A DNA stretch of 64,000 nt, taken from positions 124,133-188,132 of the forward strand of contig NZ_LMHU01000007.1 of assembly GCF_001428505.1 (NCBI RefSeq). Reading direction: 5' to 3'. Each line of letters begins with the position of its first letter. Position 1 is the stretch's first letter. The position numbers and the translations under genes were made by a program. This document shows, piece by piece, positions 34,902-43,286 of the stretch. Below the pieces are notes generated by a model that was given only the letters and a program-made list of their open reading frames with translations, was not told the DNA's origin and did not search any database. This DNA is from Terrabacter sp. Root181. Its GTDB lineage: Bacteria > Actinomycetota > Actinomycetes > Actinomycetales > Dermatophilaceae.

Positions 34902-35888
34902 TCACGGCCGTGGACACGTGATGTGGGGACCGATCTCGTCGGCGGACTCGGCACCGTAGGCCTCGGCCAGGCGCTCGAGGAAGCGCTCCTTGCCCAGGGC
35001 GTACTCCTGCGTGCCGATCGTCTCGATGACGTAGGTCGCGAGCATCGAGCCGAGCTCGGCGCAGCGCCGGACCGGCAGACCGGCCGCGAGACCGGTGAGG
35101 TAGCCGGCCCGGAAGGCGTCGCCGACGCCGGTCGGGTCGGCCTTGCGCACCTCGCGGGCGATCCCCACCTCGACGGGCTCCTCGCCGCGCACGCGGACGG
35201 TGACGCCGTCCTTGCCGCGGGTCTTGACCTGCACCCGGACGCGGTCGGCGAGCTCGTCCTCGCTCCAGCCGGTCTTCTGGCAGGCGAGGTGGCTCTCGTA
35301 CTCGTTGGTGAAGAGGTACTCGGCGCCGTCGATGAGGCGTGCGATGGTCGGGCCGTCGCAGAAGGCCAGCTGCTGCGACGGGTCGGCTGCGAACGGGATG
35401 CCCCGCGAGCGGCACTCGTCGGAGTGGCGCAGCATGGCCTCGGGGTCGTTGGCGCCGACGACGACGAGGTCGAGGCCACCGACGCGGTGGGCGACGGGCG
35501 CGAGCTCGATGTCGCGCGCCTCGGTCATGGCTCCCGCGTAGAACGTGGCGATCTGGGCCATGTCGCGGTCGGTGGTGCAGATGAAGCGGGCCGTGTGCTG
35601 GGACTCGGAGTAGTGCACGCCGCCGCAGTCGACACCGTGCCGCTCGAGCCAGCTGCGGTAGTCGGTGAAGTCCTCACCGACGGCGCCGACGAGCAGCGGC
35701 CGCTGGCCGAGGTTGGCCATGCCGAACGCGATGTTGGCGGCGACACCGCCCCGGCGGACCTGGAGGTCCGAGGTGAGGAACGACAGGGAGATCTTGTCGA
35801 GCTGCTCGACGACGAGCGAGTCGGCGAACAGTCCGTCGAAGGTCATGAGGTGGTCGGTGGCGATGGAACCGGTGATGGCGATCTGCAC
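34902..35888 (-). CDS. adoK: PfkB-family kinase, probable adenosine kinase
   Basis: 328 residues, ribokinase/PfkB fold. It shows GGVAANIAFGMANLG (substrate Gly motif) near residue 45-60 and DPTGVGDAFRAGYLTG with the catalytic Asp near 255. Sequence style and gene order (Rv2202c) support adenosine kinase of the bacterial type. The GTG start has TAGGTT (35900-35895) six bases upstream, so it is probably leaderless. Confidence 0.87.
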   Translation of the reverse strand: MQIAITGSIATDHLMTFDGLFADSLVVEQLDKISLSFLTSDLQVRRGGVAANIAFGMANLGQRPLLVGAVGEDFTDYRSWLERHGVDCGGVHYSESQHTARFICTTDRDMAQIATFYAGAMTEARDIELAPVAHRVGGLDLVVVGANDPEAMLRHSDECRSRGIPFAADPSQQLAFCDGPTIARLIDGAEYLFTNEYESHLACQKTGWSEDELADRVRVQVKTRGKDGVTVRVRGEEPVEVGIAREVRKADPTGVGDAFRAGYLTGLAAGLPVRRCAELGSMLATYVIETIGTQEYALGKERFLERLAEAYGAESADEIGPHITCPRP

Positions 35889-35961
35889 AGCACGAACCTA
35901 CCCGGGATCGCGGCGTCGCCGACGCCGACCCGAGGACCACGACAGACCCGAGGACGACGAC

Positions 35962-36026
35962 AGGCACGGGGACGACGACAGGCACGGGGACGACGAAGGG
36001 CCCGACCGTGACGGTCGGGCCCTTCG
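35962..36026 (-). terminator. Terminator of erpA plus an 18-bp direct repeat
   Basis: Arms 35994-36009 and 36011-36026 (CGAAGGGCCCGACCGT on the left) form a perfect 16-bp inverted repeat around one base, 37 bases downstream of the erpA stop. Immediately beside it, AGGCACGGGGACGACGAC is repeated twice at 35962-35997. Confidence 0.75.
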
Positions 36027-36062
36027 GACGGGCGAGGCGCCGGGCGCCCTGGTGCGTGCGAC

Positions 36063-36440
36063 TCAGCTGAAGGAGTCGCCGCAGGCGCAGCTGCTGCCGG
36101 CGTTGGGGTTGTCGATCGTGAAGCCCTGCTTCTCGATGGTGTCTGCGAAGTCGATCGTGGCGCCCTCGAGGTAGGGGGAGCTCATGCGGTCGACGACGAC
36201 CTCGACACCGTCGAAGTCGCGGACGAGGTCACCGTCGAGGCTGCGCTCGTCGAAGTAGAGCTGGTAGATCAGGCCCGAGCACCCACCGGGCTGGACACCC
36301 ACGCGCAGGCGGAGGTCGTCGCGACCCTCCTGCTCGAGCAGGCTCTTGACCTTCGTGGCCGCGACGTCCGTCAGGACGACACCGTGGGCGGGAGCCTCGG
36401 TCTGAACCTCGGCGGGAGATGCGTTCGTCTCGACACTCAT
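36063..36440 (-). CDS. erpA: Iron-sulfur cluster insertion protein, HesB/IscA/ErpA family
   Basis: 125 residues, A-type Fe-S carrier. The three cluster cysteines are visible: GGCSG near residue 54 and SSCACG near the C-terminus. It transfers [4Fe-4S] or [2Fe-2S] clusters to apo-enzymes; local candidates for clients include the Rieske protein and NadA. The ATG at 36440 has GAAGGA seven to eight bases upstream. It corresponds to Rv2204c. Confidence 0.93.
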   Translation of the reverse strand: MSVETNASPAEVQTEAPAHGVVLTDVAATKVKSLLEQEGRDDLRLRVGVQPGGCSGLIYQLYFDERSLDGDLVRDFDGVEVVVDRMSSPYLEGATIDFADTIEKQGFTIDNPNAGSSCACGDSFS

Positions 36441-36567
36441 GTGTTGGTCCTTCACGTCGTGGAGCATGGGTCGGAAGAGAGAACCCATGCCGCGCCGGAT
36501 GTGTTCCCGACGCCTCAAGGATACGTCGGGCCTCGACCGAAACGCGCATCCTCCCCCATCTCGCCGT

Positions 36568-37734
36568 TCAGGACGCGGACGGCGACCACGTCCGCGCGAC
36601 GCGCGCCGTCCGCTCAGCGAGACGGGCCGCGGGCTCGGCGAGCGCGGCGGCGACCTGGTCGGGACGCTCCGCGACGGCGTACACCCCCGACAGACCGGCC
36701 GTCATCGCCTCGCGGCGGCCGACGAGGGACTGGCCCGGCACGGCGATGACCGGGACGCCGACCCGCCCTGCGGCCTCGGCGACGCCGACGACGACCTTGC
36801 CACGCAGCGACTGCCAGTCGAAGCTGCCCTCGCCGGTGACGACGAGGTCGGCCGAGGCCACGAGATCGGCGAACCCGACCGCGTCGAGCACCGCCTCCAC
36901 CCCGGAGACCCGGCGCGCACCGAGGAGGTGCAGGGCGTAGCCGAGCCCCCCGGCGGCGCCGGCGCCCGGTTCGCGCTCGGGTTTGAGCAGGGTGCCCGTC
37001 AGCAGGTCCTTGGCGGGCGGACGCACCCGGGCCACGACGCTCGCGAAGTGGCCCAGCGCGTTCTCGAGCCGTTGGGCGTCCTCCTCGGACGCGCCCTTCT
37101 GGGGCCCGAAGACAGCACTCGCACCCTTGAGGCCGAGCAGCGGCGAGTCGACGTCGCTGGCGATGACGAGGTCGATGCCCCGGAGGCGGTCGCGGGCGGC
37201 GTCCAGGCCCGCGACGTCGTCGGGGGTGGTCCCGGCGAGCGCCAGTCCGCCGTGGCCCAGTCGTGCGACCGGGCCGACCCCGAGGGCGGCGAGGAGCCCG
37301 GCCCCTGCGTCGTTGGTGCCCGACCCGCCGAGACCGATGACCACGCGCCGCGCGCCGGCGTCGAGCGCCGCGAGCACGAGCGTGCCGACCCCGGACGTCG
37401 ACGTGCGGGTCGGGTCCCGCTCGTCGGGTGCGAGCAGGTGCAGTCCTGCGGCCTGGGCGGACTCGACGTAGGCCGTCCGCCCGCCTGCGCCGGTGGCCAG
37501 CAGGATGGTGCCGGGCACCTCGCGACCGAGCGGGTCGGTGGTCACGACGGCGTGGACCTCGCCGTCGAGGCTCTCGGCGAGGACGTCGACGAAGCCGGGT
37601 CCGCCGTCGGAAAGGGGCACGAGCGTCAGCCGGTCGCCGGGGGCGGTGCGGCCCCAGCCCTCGGCCATCGCGGCCGCGGCCTGGGCCGCGGTGAGGGTGC
37701 CGGTGTAGCAGTCGGGGGCGATGATGACGTGCAC
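36568..37734 (-). CDS. glxK: Glycerate kinase
   Basis: About 388 residues, GlxK/GarK family (glycerate to phosphoglycerate). It shows IIAPDCYTGTLTA at the start, PLSDGGPGFVDVL, a GLGGSGTNDAGAG block and EGSFDWQSLRGK near the C-terminus. GGGAGG abuts the ATG at 37743 with no spacing but lies nine bases before the GTG at 37734, so the latter is the more likely start. It corresponds to Rv2205c. Confidence 0.92.
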   Translation of the reverse strand: MHVIIAPDCYTGTLTAAQAAAAMAEGWGRTAPGDRLTLVPLSDGGPGFVDVLAESLDGEVHAVVTTDPLGREVPGTILLATGAGGRTAYVESAQAAGLHLLAPDERDPTRTSTSGVGTLVLAALDAGARRVVIGLGGSGTNDAGAGLLAALGVGPVARLGHGGLALAGTTPDDVAGLDAARDRLRGIDLVIASDVDSPLLGLKGASAVFGPQKGASEEDAQRLENALGHFASVVARVRPPAKDLLTGTLLKPEREPGAGAAGGLGYALHLLGARRVSGVEAVLDAVGFADLVASADLVVTGEGSFDWQSLRGKVVVGVAEAAGRVGVPVIAVPGQSLVGRREAMTAGLSGVYAVAERPDQVAAALAEPAARLAERTARVARTWSPSAS

Positions 37735-37779
37735 GTCCGGCATCCTCCCACTGCCGTGTCGCCGTGCGTCGGTCCGCCG

Positions 37780-38874
37780 TCAGCGGCGGGGCAGGAAGAG
37801 GCCCGCGTCGCCGAACTCGTGCCACGCGTAGCGGTGGGCGACCGCCTCGTCGTAGGCCCGCTGGGCCAGGGCGGCACCGGCCACCGACTCGACGAGGAGC
37901 AGGTGCGAGGCGTCGGGGTCGTGCCAGCCGGTGACGAGGCCGTCGACGACGCGCGCGGGTCGGTCCGGGGAGATGACGACCTCGGTCCAGCCCGCCGCGG
38001 GGTGCACCCGGCCGTCCGGGTCGGCTGCCGACTCGATGGCGCGCGTGGCGGTCGTGCCGACGGCGACGACCCGGCTGCCCCGGGAGCGCACGAGGTTGAC
38101 GAGGTCGGCCGTCTCCCCCGACACCGCGAACCGCTCCGGCTGCGGCGCCTCGCCGGCCTCCTGCGACGACAGTCCGGTGTGCAGGGTCACCGGGGCGACG
38201 AGCACCCCCGACGACACGAGCCCGGCCACGAGGGAGGCCGTGAACGGCCTGGCGGCGCTCGCCATCTCGGCGCTTCCGGGGAGCCGGGCGAAGACGGTCT
38301 GGTACGCGTCCACGGGGTACCGGGAACGCAGGTAGCCGTACGCGATGGGGCGGCCGTGCGTCGCGAGGTGCTCCGCGAGCGCAGAGCCCTCGATGTCGAC
38401 CGCCCGCCACAGCCGGTTGCCGCGTCCCGTGGGCGACGAGTCGGACCTCGGGTACGGCGCCTCGAGCCGCAGCCGGGGGCCGCCCGACGCCAGCTCGACG
38501 AGGTCGCCCTCCAGGGCGTCGAGCAGGGGGTGCGCGGCGTCGGGCGCCGAGCGGAGCTCCACGACCCACGTGCCGTCGTCGAGCGCGGTCGCGACGTGGA
38601 CGACGACGGCGCCCCGGCCGTCCAGGCGTGCGTCCACCTCGCCCGCCACGGTCGCCGAGTTGTTGACGAGGAGCAGGTCGCCGGGCAGCAGGTGGTCACC
38701 GATGGCGGAGAAGGTGGTGTGCGAGATGCGCACCGCGCCGGACGAGGACTGCGAGGCGACGAGGAGGCGTACGCCGTCGCGTCCGATACCCCTCACCTCG
38801 GGGGGCGCGTCGGCCGTGAGGTCGTCGGTCCGCCGGAAGACGGTGTGGGGCGGATGCGTGAGAGCCGCGGTCAC
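37780..38874 (-). CDS. queA: QueA-like S-adenosylmethionine:tRNA ribosyltransferase-isomerase
   Basis: About 364 residues with the QueA layout: LLVNNSATVAGEVDARL, LRLEAPYPRSD, a GRPIAYGYLRSRYPVDAYQTVFA block (QueA HxTPIRYxY-like), VTLHTGLSSQE and VVAVGTTATRAIES. Classical QueA makes epoxyqueuosine in tRNA. No other queuosine gene is in the window and many actinobacteria lack that pathway, so a divergent function is possible. The GTG at 38874 has GGAGGTGG upstream and overlaps the SDR stop (GTGA). Confidence 0.85.
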   Translation of the reverse strand: MTAALTHPPHTVFRRTDDLTADAPPEVRGIGRDGVRLLVASQSSSGAVRISHTTFSAIGDHLLPGDLLLVNNSATVAGEVDARLDGRGAVVVHVATALDDGTWVVELRSAPDAAHPLLDALEGDLVELASGGPRLRLEAPYPRSDSSPTGRGNRLWRAVDIEGSALAEHLATHGRPIAYGYLRSRYPVDAYQTVFARLPGSAEMASAARPFTASLVAGLVSSGVLVAPVTLHTGLSSQEAGEAPQPERFAVSGETADLVNLVRSRGSRVVAVGTTATRAIESAADPDGRVHPAAGWTEVVISPDRPARVVDGLVTGWHDPDASHLLLVESVAGAALAQRAYDEAVAHRYAWHEFGDAGLFLPRR

Positions 38875-39596
38875 GAAGCCACCTCCGTCGTCGCCGCGGC
38901 GACGAGGTCCGCCGCGCGGTAGCGGCCGCTCGCGGGGCGCGACCCGACGAGGGCAAGGATCCCGGGGACGGCGACCTCCTCCGGCAGCGGCCGGTCGCTG
39001 ATGTCCTCCCCCGGGAACGCGGACTGGTGCATCGCGGTCCGCATGTCGCCCGGGTCGACGGCATACGCCCGGACCGTCGGCAGCTCCGCGGCCAGGGTCA
39101 GCGTCAGGTGGTCGAGCGCCGCCTTGCTCGCGCCGTAGGCCCCCCACGTCTCGTAGTGCTCGACGCCCGCGTCCGACGAGATGGCGATGACCGTGCCTCC
39201 GGCCGCCTCGAGCGACGGGAGGAGCGAGCGGGTCAGCCCGTGCGGGGCGAGGACGTTGACGGCGAGCACGGCAGCGAGGTCGTCCGTCGTCAGGTCGCGC
39301 AGCGGACGGAGCGGGACCGGGCCGAGCGTGCTCGCGTTGTGGACGAGCAGGTCGAGGCCGCGCGCTCCGGCCAGGTCGGTGACGGCCTCGGCCACCTCGT
39401 CCCGGTGGACGGCGTCGCCGACGTCGCCGGCGAGGCCGACGACGTCGTGACCGTGGGTGCGCAGGTGGGAGACGGTCTCGGCGACGCTCGACGCGTCGCG
39501 GGCCGTGACGACGAGATCCCAGCCCCGGGCGGCGAGGGACTCGGCGAGAGCCCGGCCGAGGCCGTGGGTGGCGCCGGTGACGAGTGCGGTGGGCAT
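38871..39596 (-). CDS. SDR-family NAD(P)-dependent oxidoreductase
   Basis: About 241 residues, classical short-chain dehydrogenase. Cofactor motif TGATHGLGRALAE at 8-20, NAS (HNAST) near 88, catalytic Ser in ISSDAGVE and YGASK near 148-152. Substrate unknown. The ATG at 39596 is five bases after AGGAG; an adjacent ATG at 39599 is too close to it. A SoxR-like operator overlaps the promoter region upstream, suggesting redox control, and the QueA-like gene is translationally coupled behind it. Confidence 0.9.
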   Translation of the reverse strand: MPTALVTGATHGLGRALAESLAARGWDLVVTARDASSVAETVSHLRTHGHDVVGLAGDVGDAVHRDEVAEAVTDLAGARGLDLLVHNASTLGPVPLRPLRDLTTDDLAAVLAVNVLAPHGLTRSLLPSLEAAGGTVIAISSDAGVEHYETWGAYGASKAALDHLTLTLAAELPTVRAYAVDPGDMRTAMHQSAFPGEDISDRPLPEEVAVPGILALVGSRPASGRYRAADLVAAATTEVAS

Positions 39597-39641
39597 CATG
39601 ACTCCTGTGGTGGTCGTGGGTCGATCACCACAAGCGTCAGA

Positions 39642-39659
39642 CATCAAGTTGACTTGAGG
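39642..39659 (-). promoter_or_regulatory. SoxR/MerR-type operator upstream of the SDR gene
   Basis: On the reverse strand CCTCAAGTCAACTTGATG closely matches the SoxR box (CCTCAAGTTAACTTGAGG), with perfect TCAAGT/ACTTGA arms. A TTGACC -35 element overlaps its upstream edge in the SDR direction, the MerR-family promoter layout. No soxR gene is present here. Confidence 0.6.
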
Positions 39660-39707
39660 TCAAGTGCCCGAGCGCTCGCAGCCCGCGCGGCGGCATACGA
39701 TCTGCAC

Positions 39708-40916
39708 ATGACGACCGACACGACATCGGCCCCGGCACCTGCTCCGCTCCCGCTCCTCGTGCTCGGGCAGGGCACCGACCTGCACACCGAGCGCGGAGTC
39801 GAGTGCCCGGGCGACCTGCCGGCAGCGTCCGACCCCGGCCTCGTCGAGCGCGCTCGCGCCGCCAAGGCCGCGCTCGGGGACCGCGTCTTCGTCCTCGGCC
39901 ACCACTACCAGCGCGACGAGGTCATCGAGTTCGCCGACGTCACGGGCGACTCCTTCAAGCTCGCCCGCGACGCCGCAGCCCGGCCCGACGCGCCCTACAT
40001 CGTCTTCTGCGGCGTGCACTTCATGGCCGAGTCGGCGGACATCCTGACGAGCGACGAGCAGACCGTGATCCTGCCCGACCTCGCCGCCGGCTGCTCGATG
40101 GCCGACATGGCCGCCATCGCCCAGGTCGAGGACTGCTGGGAGCAGCTGGCCGCGGCCGGCGTCGCCGACCGGGCGATCCCGGTCACCTACATGAACTCGT
40201 CCGCGGCGATCAAGGCCTTCACCGGTCGCCACGGCGGCACGATCTGCACGAGCTCCAACGCCCGCACGGCGCTCGACTGGGCCTTCGAGCAGGTCGGCGG
40301 CGTCGACGGCACGGGCAAGGTGCTCTTCCTGCCCGACCAGCACCTCGGCCGCAACACCGCCGTGCGCGAGCTCGGCCTGTCGCTCGACGACTGCGTCGTC
40401 TGGGACCCGCACCGCCCCGGTGGCGGCCTGACCCGTGAGCAGCTCGAGAACGCCCGGATGATCCTCTGGCGCGGGCACTGCTCGGTGCACGGCCGCTTCT
40501 CGGTCGACGCCGTCGAGGCCGCTCGCCGCGAGATCCCCGGCGTCAAGGTCATCGTCCACCCCGAGTGCCAGTACGAGGTCGTCGAGCGGGCCGACGAGGT
40601 GGGCTCGACCGAGAAGATCATCCAGACCATCGCCGCCGCCCCGGCCGGCACCTCGTGGGTCGTCGGCACCGAGCTCAACCTCGTGCGCCGGCTCGCCCAG
40701 CAGTTCCCCGAGCAGCGGATCGCCTTCCTGGAGAAGAACGTCTGCTACTGCTCGACGATGAACCGCATCGACCTGCCGCACCTCGTGTGGGCGCTCGAGT
40801 CCCTCGTCGAGGGCCGGGTCGTCAACCCGATCCACGTCGACCCGACCGTCGCCGCCGAGGCGCGCGCGGCGCTCGACCGGATGCTCGCCCTGCCGGGCAC
40901 GACCCACAAGGACTGA
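39708..40916 (+). CDS. nadA: Quinolinate synthase
   Basis: About 402 residues. Condenses iminoaspartate with dihydroxyacetone phosphate in de novo NAD synthesis. It shows LGHHYQRDEV near residue 63, ADVTGDSFKL, the first Fe-S cysteine region FCGVHFMAESA, TYMNSSAAIKAF, RGHCSVHGRF with a cluster Cys, HPECQYEVV and the final VCYCSTMN cysteines. The ATG follows TACGAT (39696-39701) by 6 bases, so it is probably leaderless; this -10 overlaps a copy of the GGCATAC motif. No nadB or nadC is adjacent. Confidence 0.95.
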   Translation: MTTDTTSAPAPAPLPLLVLGQGTDLHTERGVECPGDLPAASDPGLVERARAAKAALGDRVFVLGHHYQRDEVIEFADVTGDSFKLARDAAARPDAPYIVFCGVHFMAESADILTSDEQTVILPDLAAGCSMADMAAIAQVEDCWEQLAAAGVADRAIPVTYMNSSAAIKAFTGRHGGTICTSSNARTALDWAFEQVGGVDGTGKVLFLPDQHLGRNTAVRELGLSLDDCVVWDPHRPGGGLTREQLENARMILWRGHCSVHGRFSVDAVEAARREIPGVKVIVHPECQYEVVERADEVGSTEKIIQTIAAAPAGTSWVVGTELNLVRRLAQQFPEQRIAFLEKNVCYCSTMNRIDLPHLVWALESLVEGRVVNPIHVDPTVAAEARAALDRMLALPGTTHKD

Positions 40917-40921
40917 GCCGG

Positions 40922-41701
40922 GTGAGCGTCCCCGCCCGCGACCTCCACCGGGTCGCCGTCGTCTCCGACGTGCACGGCAACGTCACGGCGTACGACGCCG
41001 TCCTCGCCGACATCGCCCGCCGCGGCATCGACGACGTCATCAACCTGGGCGACCTCGTGGGGAAGGGGCCGCGCGGGTCGGAGTGCATCCGGATCACCCG
41101 GGACCGCGGCATGCCGACCGTGCGCGGCAACTGGGACGCCTTCATCGCGCGCGACGACGTGCAGCCGTGGGAGCACGCCCAGTGGGTGCGCGACGCGCTC
41201 ACGCCCGCAGACCGGAGCTGGCTCGCGGACCTGCCGAACGTCCACGAGATCGTGCTGAGCGGCCAGCCGATCCGCTTCTTCCACGCGTCACCGGTCAGCG
41301 AGTTCACCCGCGTGTTCACCCCCACGACCGAGGCCGAGCACCGCGCGTTCGTCGAGCAGACCGCGTTCACGGGCGACGGTCAGGTGCCCACGATCGTCGG
41401 CTACGGCGACATCCACGGGGCCTACCTCGCGGTCGACTACGGCATCACCGTCTTCAACGCCGGCTCGGTCGGGAACGCCCTCGACGGTCCCGGCGCGCCC
41501 TACGTCGTCCTCGAGGGAACCTTGGCCGGCCCCGGCGAGGACGAGCCGCCCGGCCACGTCGGCATCAGCTTCGTCCGGGTGCCCTACGACGTCGAGTCCG
41601 AGATCGCCGCGGCCGAGGAGCTCGGCATGCCCGGCGTGGAGGCGTACGCCCTCGAGCTGCGCGAGCAGCGCTACCGGGGGTCGGCCGTCTCCACCTCCTG
41701 A
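40922..41701 (+). CDS. Metallophosphoesterase (YfcE/calcineurin-like)
   Basis: About 259 residues. It shows VSDVHGN (metal ligands) at 15-21, NLGDLVGKGP, VRGNWD, a HASP segment and GYGDIHGAY, the set expected for a dinuclear metallophosphoesterase. Substrate unknown; relatives hydrolyse phosphodiesters or diadenosine polyphosphates. The GTG at 40922 lies five bases after the nadA stop, so the two are probably co-transcribed. A long perfect palindrome follows the stop. Confidence 0.88.
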   Translation: MSVPARDLHRVAVVSDVHGNVTAYDAVLADIARRGIDDVINLGDLVGKGPRGSECIRITRDRGMPTVRGNWDAFIARDDVQPWEHAQWVRDALTPADRSWLADLPNVHEIVLSGQPIRFFHASPVSEFTRVFTPTTEAEHRAFVEQTAFTGDGQVPTIVGYGDIHGAYLAVDYGITVFNAGSVGNALDGPGAPYVVLEGTLAGPGEDEPPGHVGISFVRVPYDVESEIAAAEELGMPGVEAYALELREQRYRGSAVSTS

Positions 41702-41749
41702 CGATGGAAGGCGGGGTCCCGGCACGTGCCGGGACCCCGCCTTCCATCG
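41702..41749. terminator. 48-base perfect palindrome, bidirectional terminator
   Basis: Directly after the metallophosphoesterase stop, 24-base arms (beginning CGATGGAAGGCGGGGTCCC) meet at a central CACGTG with no mismatch. It ends 15 bases before the end of the convergent dipeptidase gene. The length and perfection suit a terminator acting on both strands. Confidence 0.85.
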
Positions 41750-41764
41750 CGTCTGCCGGTCGCC

Positions 41765-43135
41765 TCAGTGGGTCGGCCGCAGCGCTCCCAGCCGGGCGAG
41801 GAAGACCGCCTCGGCCACGCAGACCTTCTCGAACTCGCCCAGATGGAGCGACTCGTTGGCGCCGTGGGCGCGCGTGTCGGGGTCCTCGACACCGGTGACG
41901 ATGATCGAGGCGTCGGGAAAGCGCGCCGAGAAGTCGGAGATGAACGGGATCGAGCCGCCGACGCCCATGTCGACGGGCTCGGTGCCCCAGGCGTCGGCGA
42001 AGGACGCCCGCGCCTCGTCGTAGACGGTGCCGTTCGCGTCAGCCGCGAACCCCGACCCGTGCTCCTCGAGCTCGACGGTGAGGCGGGCCCCCCACGGCGC
42101 GTTGGCCTCGAGGTGCTCGCGCACCCGCTCGAACGCGGCGAGGGGGTCCTGCGTCGGCGCGAGACGCACGGAGATCTTGGCGGCGGCCTTGGCCGACAGG
42201 GTGTTGGAGGCCTTGTCGATCGACGTCGCGTCGATGCCGATGGTCGTGATCGAGGGCTTGTTCCACAGGCGGCTGAGGATCGAGCCGGACCCGATGAGCG
42301 CGACCCCGTCGAGCAGGCCGGACTCCGCGCGGAAGCGCTGCTCGTCGTAGTCGATGTCGGCGGCCTCGCCCGCGTCGAGACCGGTCACCGCGACGTTGCC
42401 GTCGGCGTCGTGGAGCGAGGCGAGCAGGCGCACGAGGGCGGTGGTGGCGTCGGGTGCCGCCCCACCGAACATGCCCGAGTGCACGGAGTGGTCGAGGGTC
42501 TGCACCCGGACGACGACACGGATGCCGCCGCGGAGGGTCGTCGTCAGGGCGGGCGTGCCGATGTCCCAGTTGCCGGAGTCGGCGATGACGATGGCGTCGG
42601 CGGCGAGTCGGTCGCCGTGCTTCTCGAGGATCGTGCCGAGCGAGGGCGACCCCGACTCCTCCTCGCCCTCGACGAACACCGTCACCCCGACCGGCAGGTT
42701 GCCGGCGTGGGCGCGCAGCGCCGCCACGTGCGCCATGACGCCGGCCTTGTCGTCGGCGGCACCGCGGCCGTAGAGGCGACCGCCGCGCTCCTCGGGCTCG
42801 AACGGCGAGCTGTCCCAGTCGGCGTCGTCACCGGGCGGCTGCACGTCGTGGTGCGCGTAGAGCGTCACGGTCGGTGCGCCCTCGGGACCGTCGAGGTGAC
42901 CGATGACGGCCGGGCGGCCGCCCTCGACGACCACCTCGACGTCAAGGCCCTCGCGGCGCAGCAGCTCGGCGACGGCCTCGGCGCTCCGGGTCACCTGGCT
43001 CTGGTCGAAGGACGAGGCCGAGACGCTCGGGATGCGCACGAGCTCCTCGAGGTCGGCCCGGACCTGCGGCATGAGGTCGGCCACGCGGTCGCGGATCTGT
43101 TGGATCTGGTCGGGGGTGAGGGCGTCGTCAGTCAC
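41765..43135 (-). CDS. M20-family dipeptidase
   Basis: About 456 residues. Zinc motifs of the M20 peptidases: LYAHHDVQP, GRGAADDKAG (bridging Asp), EGEEESGS (catalytic Glu), IADSGNWD and a late HGANE-like His. An ArgE/DapE-type dimerisation domain lies between. It probably cleaves dipeptides or carnosine-like substrates in the cytosol. The GTG start has TAGGGT (43148-43143) 7 bases upstream, so it is probably leaderless. Confidence 0.92.
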   Translation of the reverse strand: MTDDALTPDQIQQIRDRVADLMPQVRADLEELVRIPSVSASSFDQSQVTRSAEAVAELLRREGLDVEVVVEGGRPAVIGHLDGPEGAPTVTLYAHHDVQPPGDDADWDSSPFEPEERGGRLYGRGAADDKAGVMAHVAALRAHAGNLPVGVTVFVEGEEESGSPSLGTILEKHGDRLAADAIVIADSGNWDIGTPALTTTLRGGIRVVVRVQTLDHSVHSGMFGGAAPDATTALVRLLASLHDADGNVAVTGLDAGEAADIDYDEQRFRAESGLLDGVALIGSGSILSRLWNKPSITTIGIDATSIDKASNTLSAKAAAKISVRLAPTQDPLAAFERVREHLEANAPWGARLTVELEEHGSGFAADANGTVYDEARASFADAWGTEPVDMGVGGSIPFISDFSARFPDASIIVTGVEDPDTRAHGANESLHLGEFEKVCVAEAVFLARLGALRPTH

Positions 43136-43215
43136 CTGCCCGACCCTACCGACGCAGACGCCGGGCCACGAGGGAGCCGACGTGCCGGTGCGTCCTCGCG
43201 ACGGAGCGCTGCTGC

Positions 43216-43263
43216 GGGTGCCGCCGTGGGTGCCGTCGTGGGTGCCGTCGTGGGTGCCGTCGT
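43216..43263. repeat. 12-bp tandem repeat in the M20/methyltransferase divergent region
   Basis: Four copies of GGGTGCCGYCGT immediately upstream of the methyltransferase promoter (TAGGTT at 43274). Period 12 keeps any reading frame, but no gene is assigned here. It may affect promoter strength if copy number varies. Confidence 0.7.
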
Positions 43264-43286
43264 CCCCGATGGGTAGGTTCGACCGG

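Noticed and set aside
19557-39701. GGCATACNNT considered as a promoter element because it overlaps the -10 of the exonuclease and nadA genes
   Set aside because: Most copies lie inside coding sequence in both orientations, so promoter function cannot explain the word in general.
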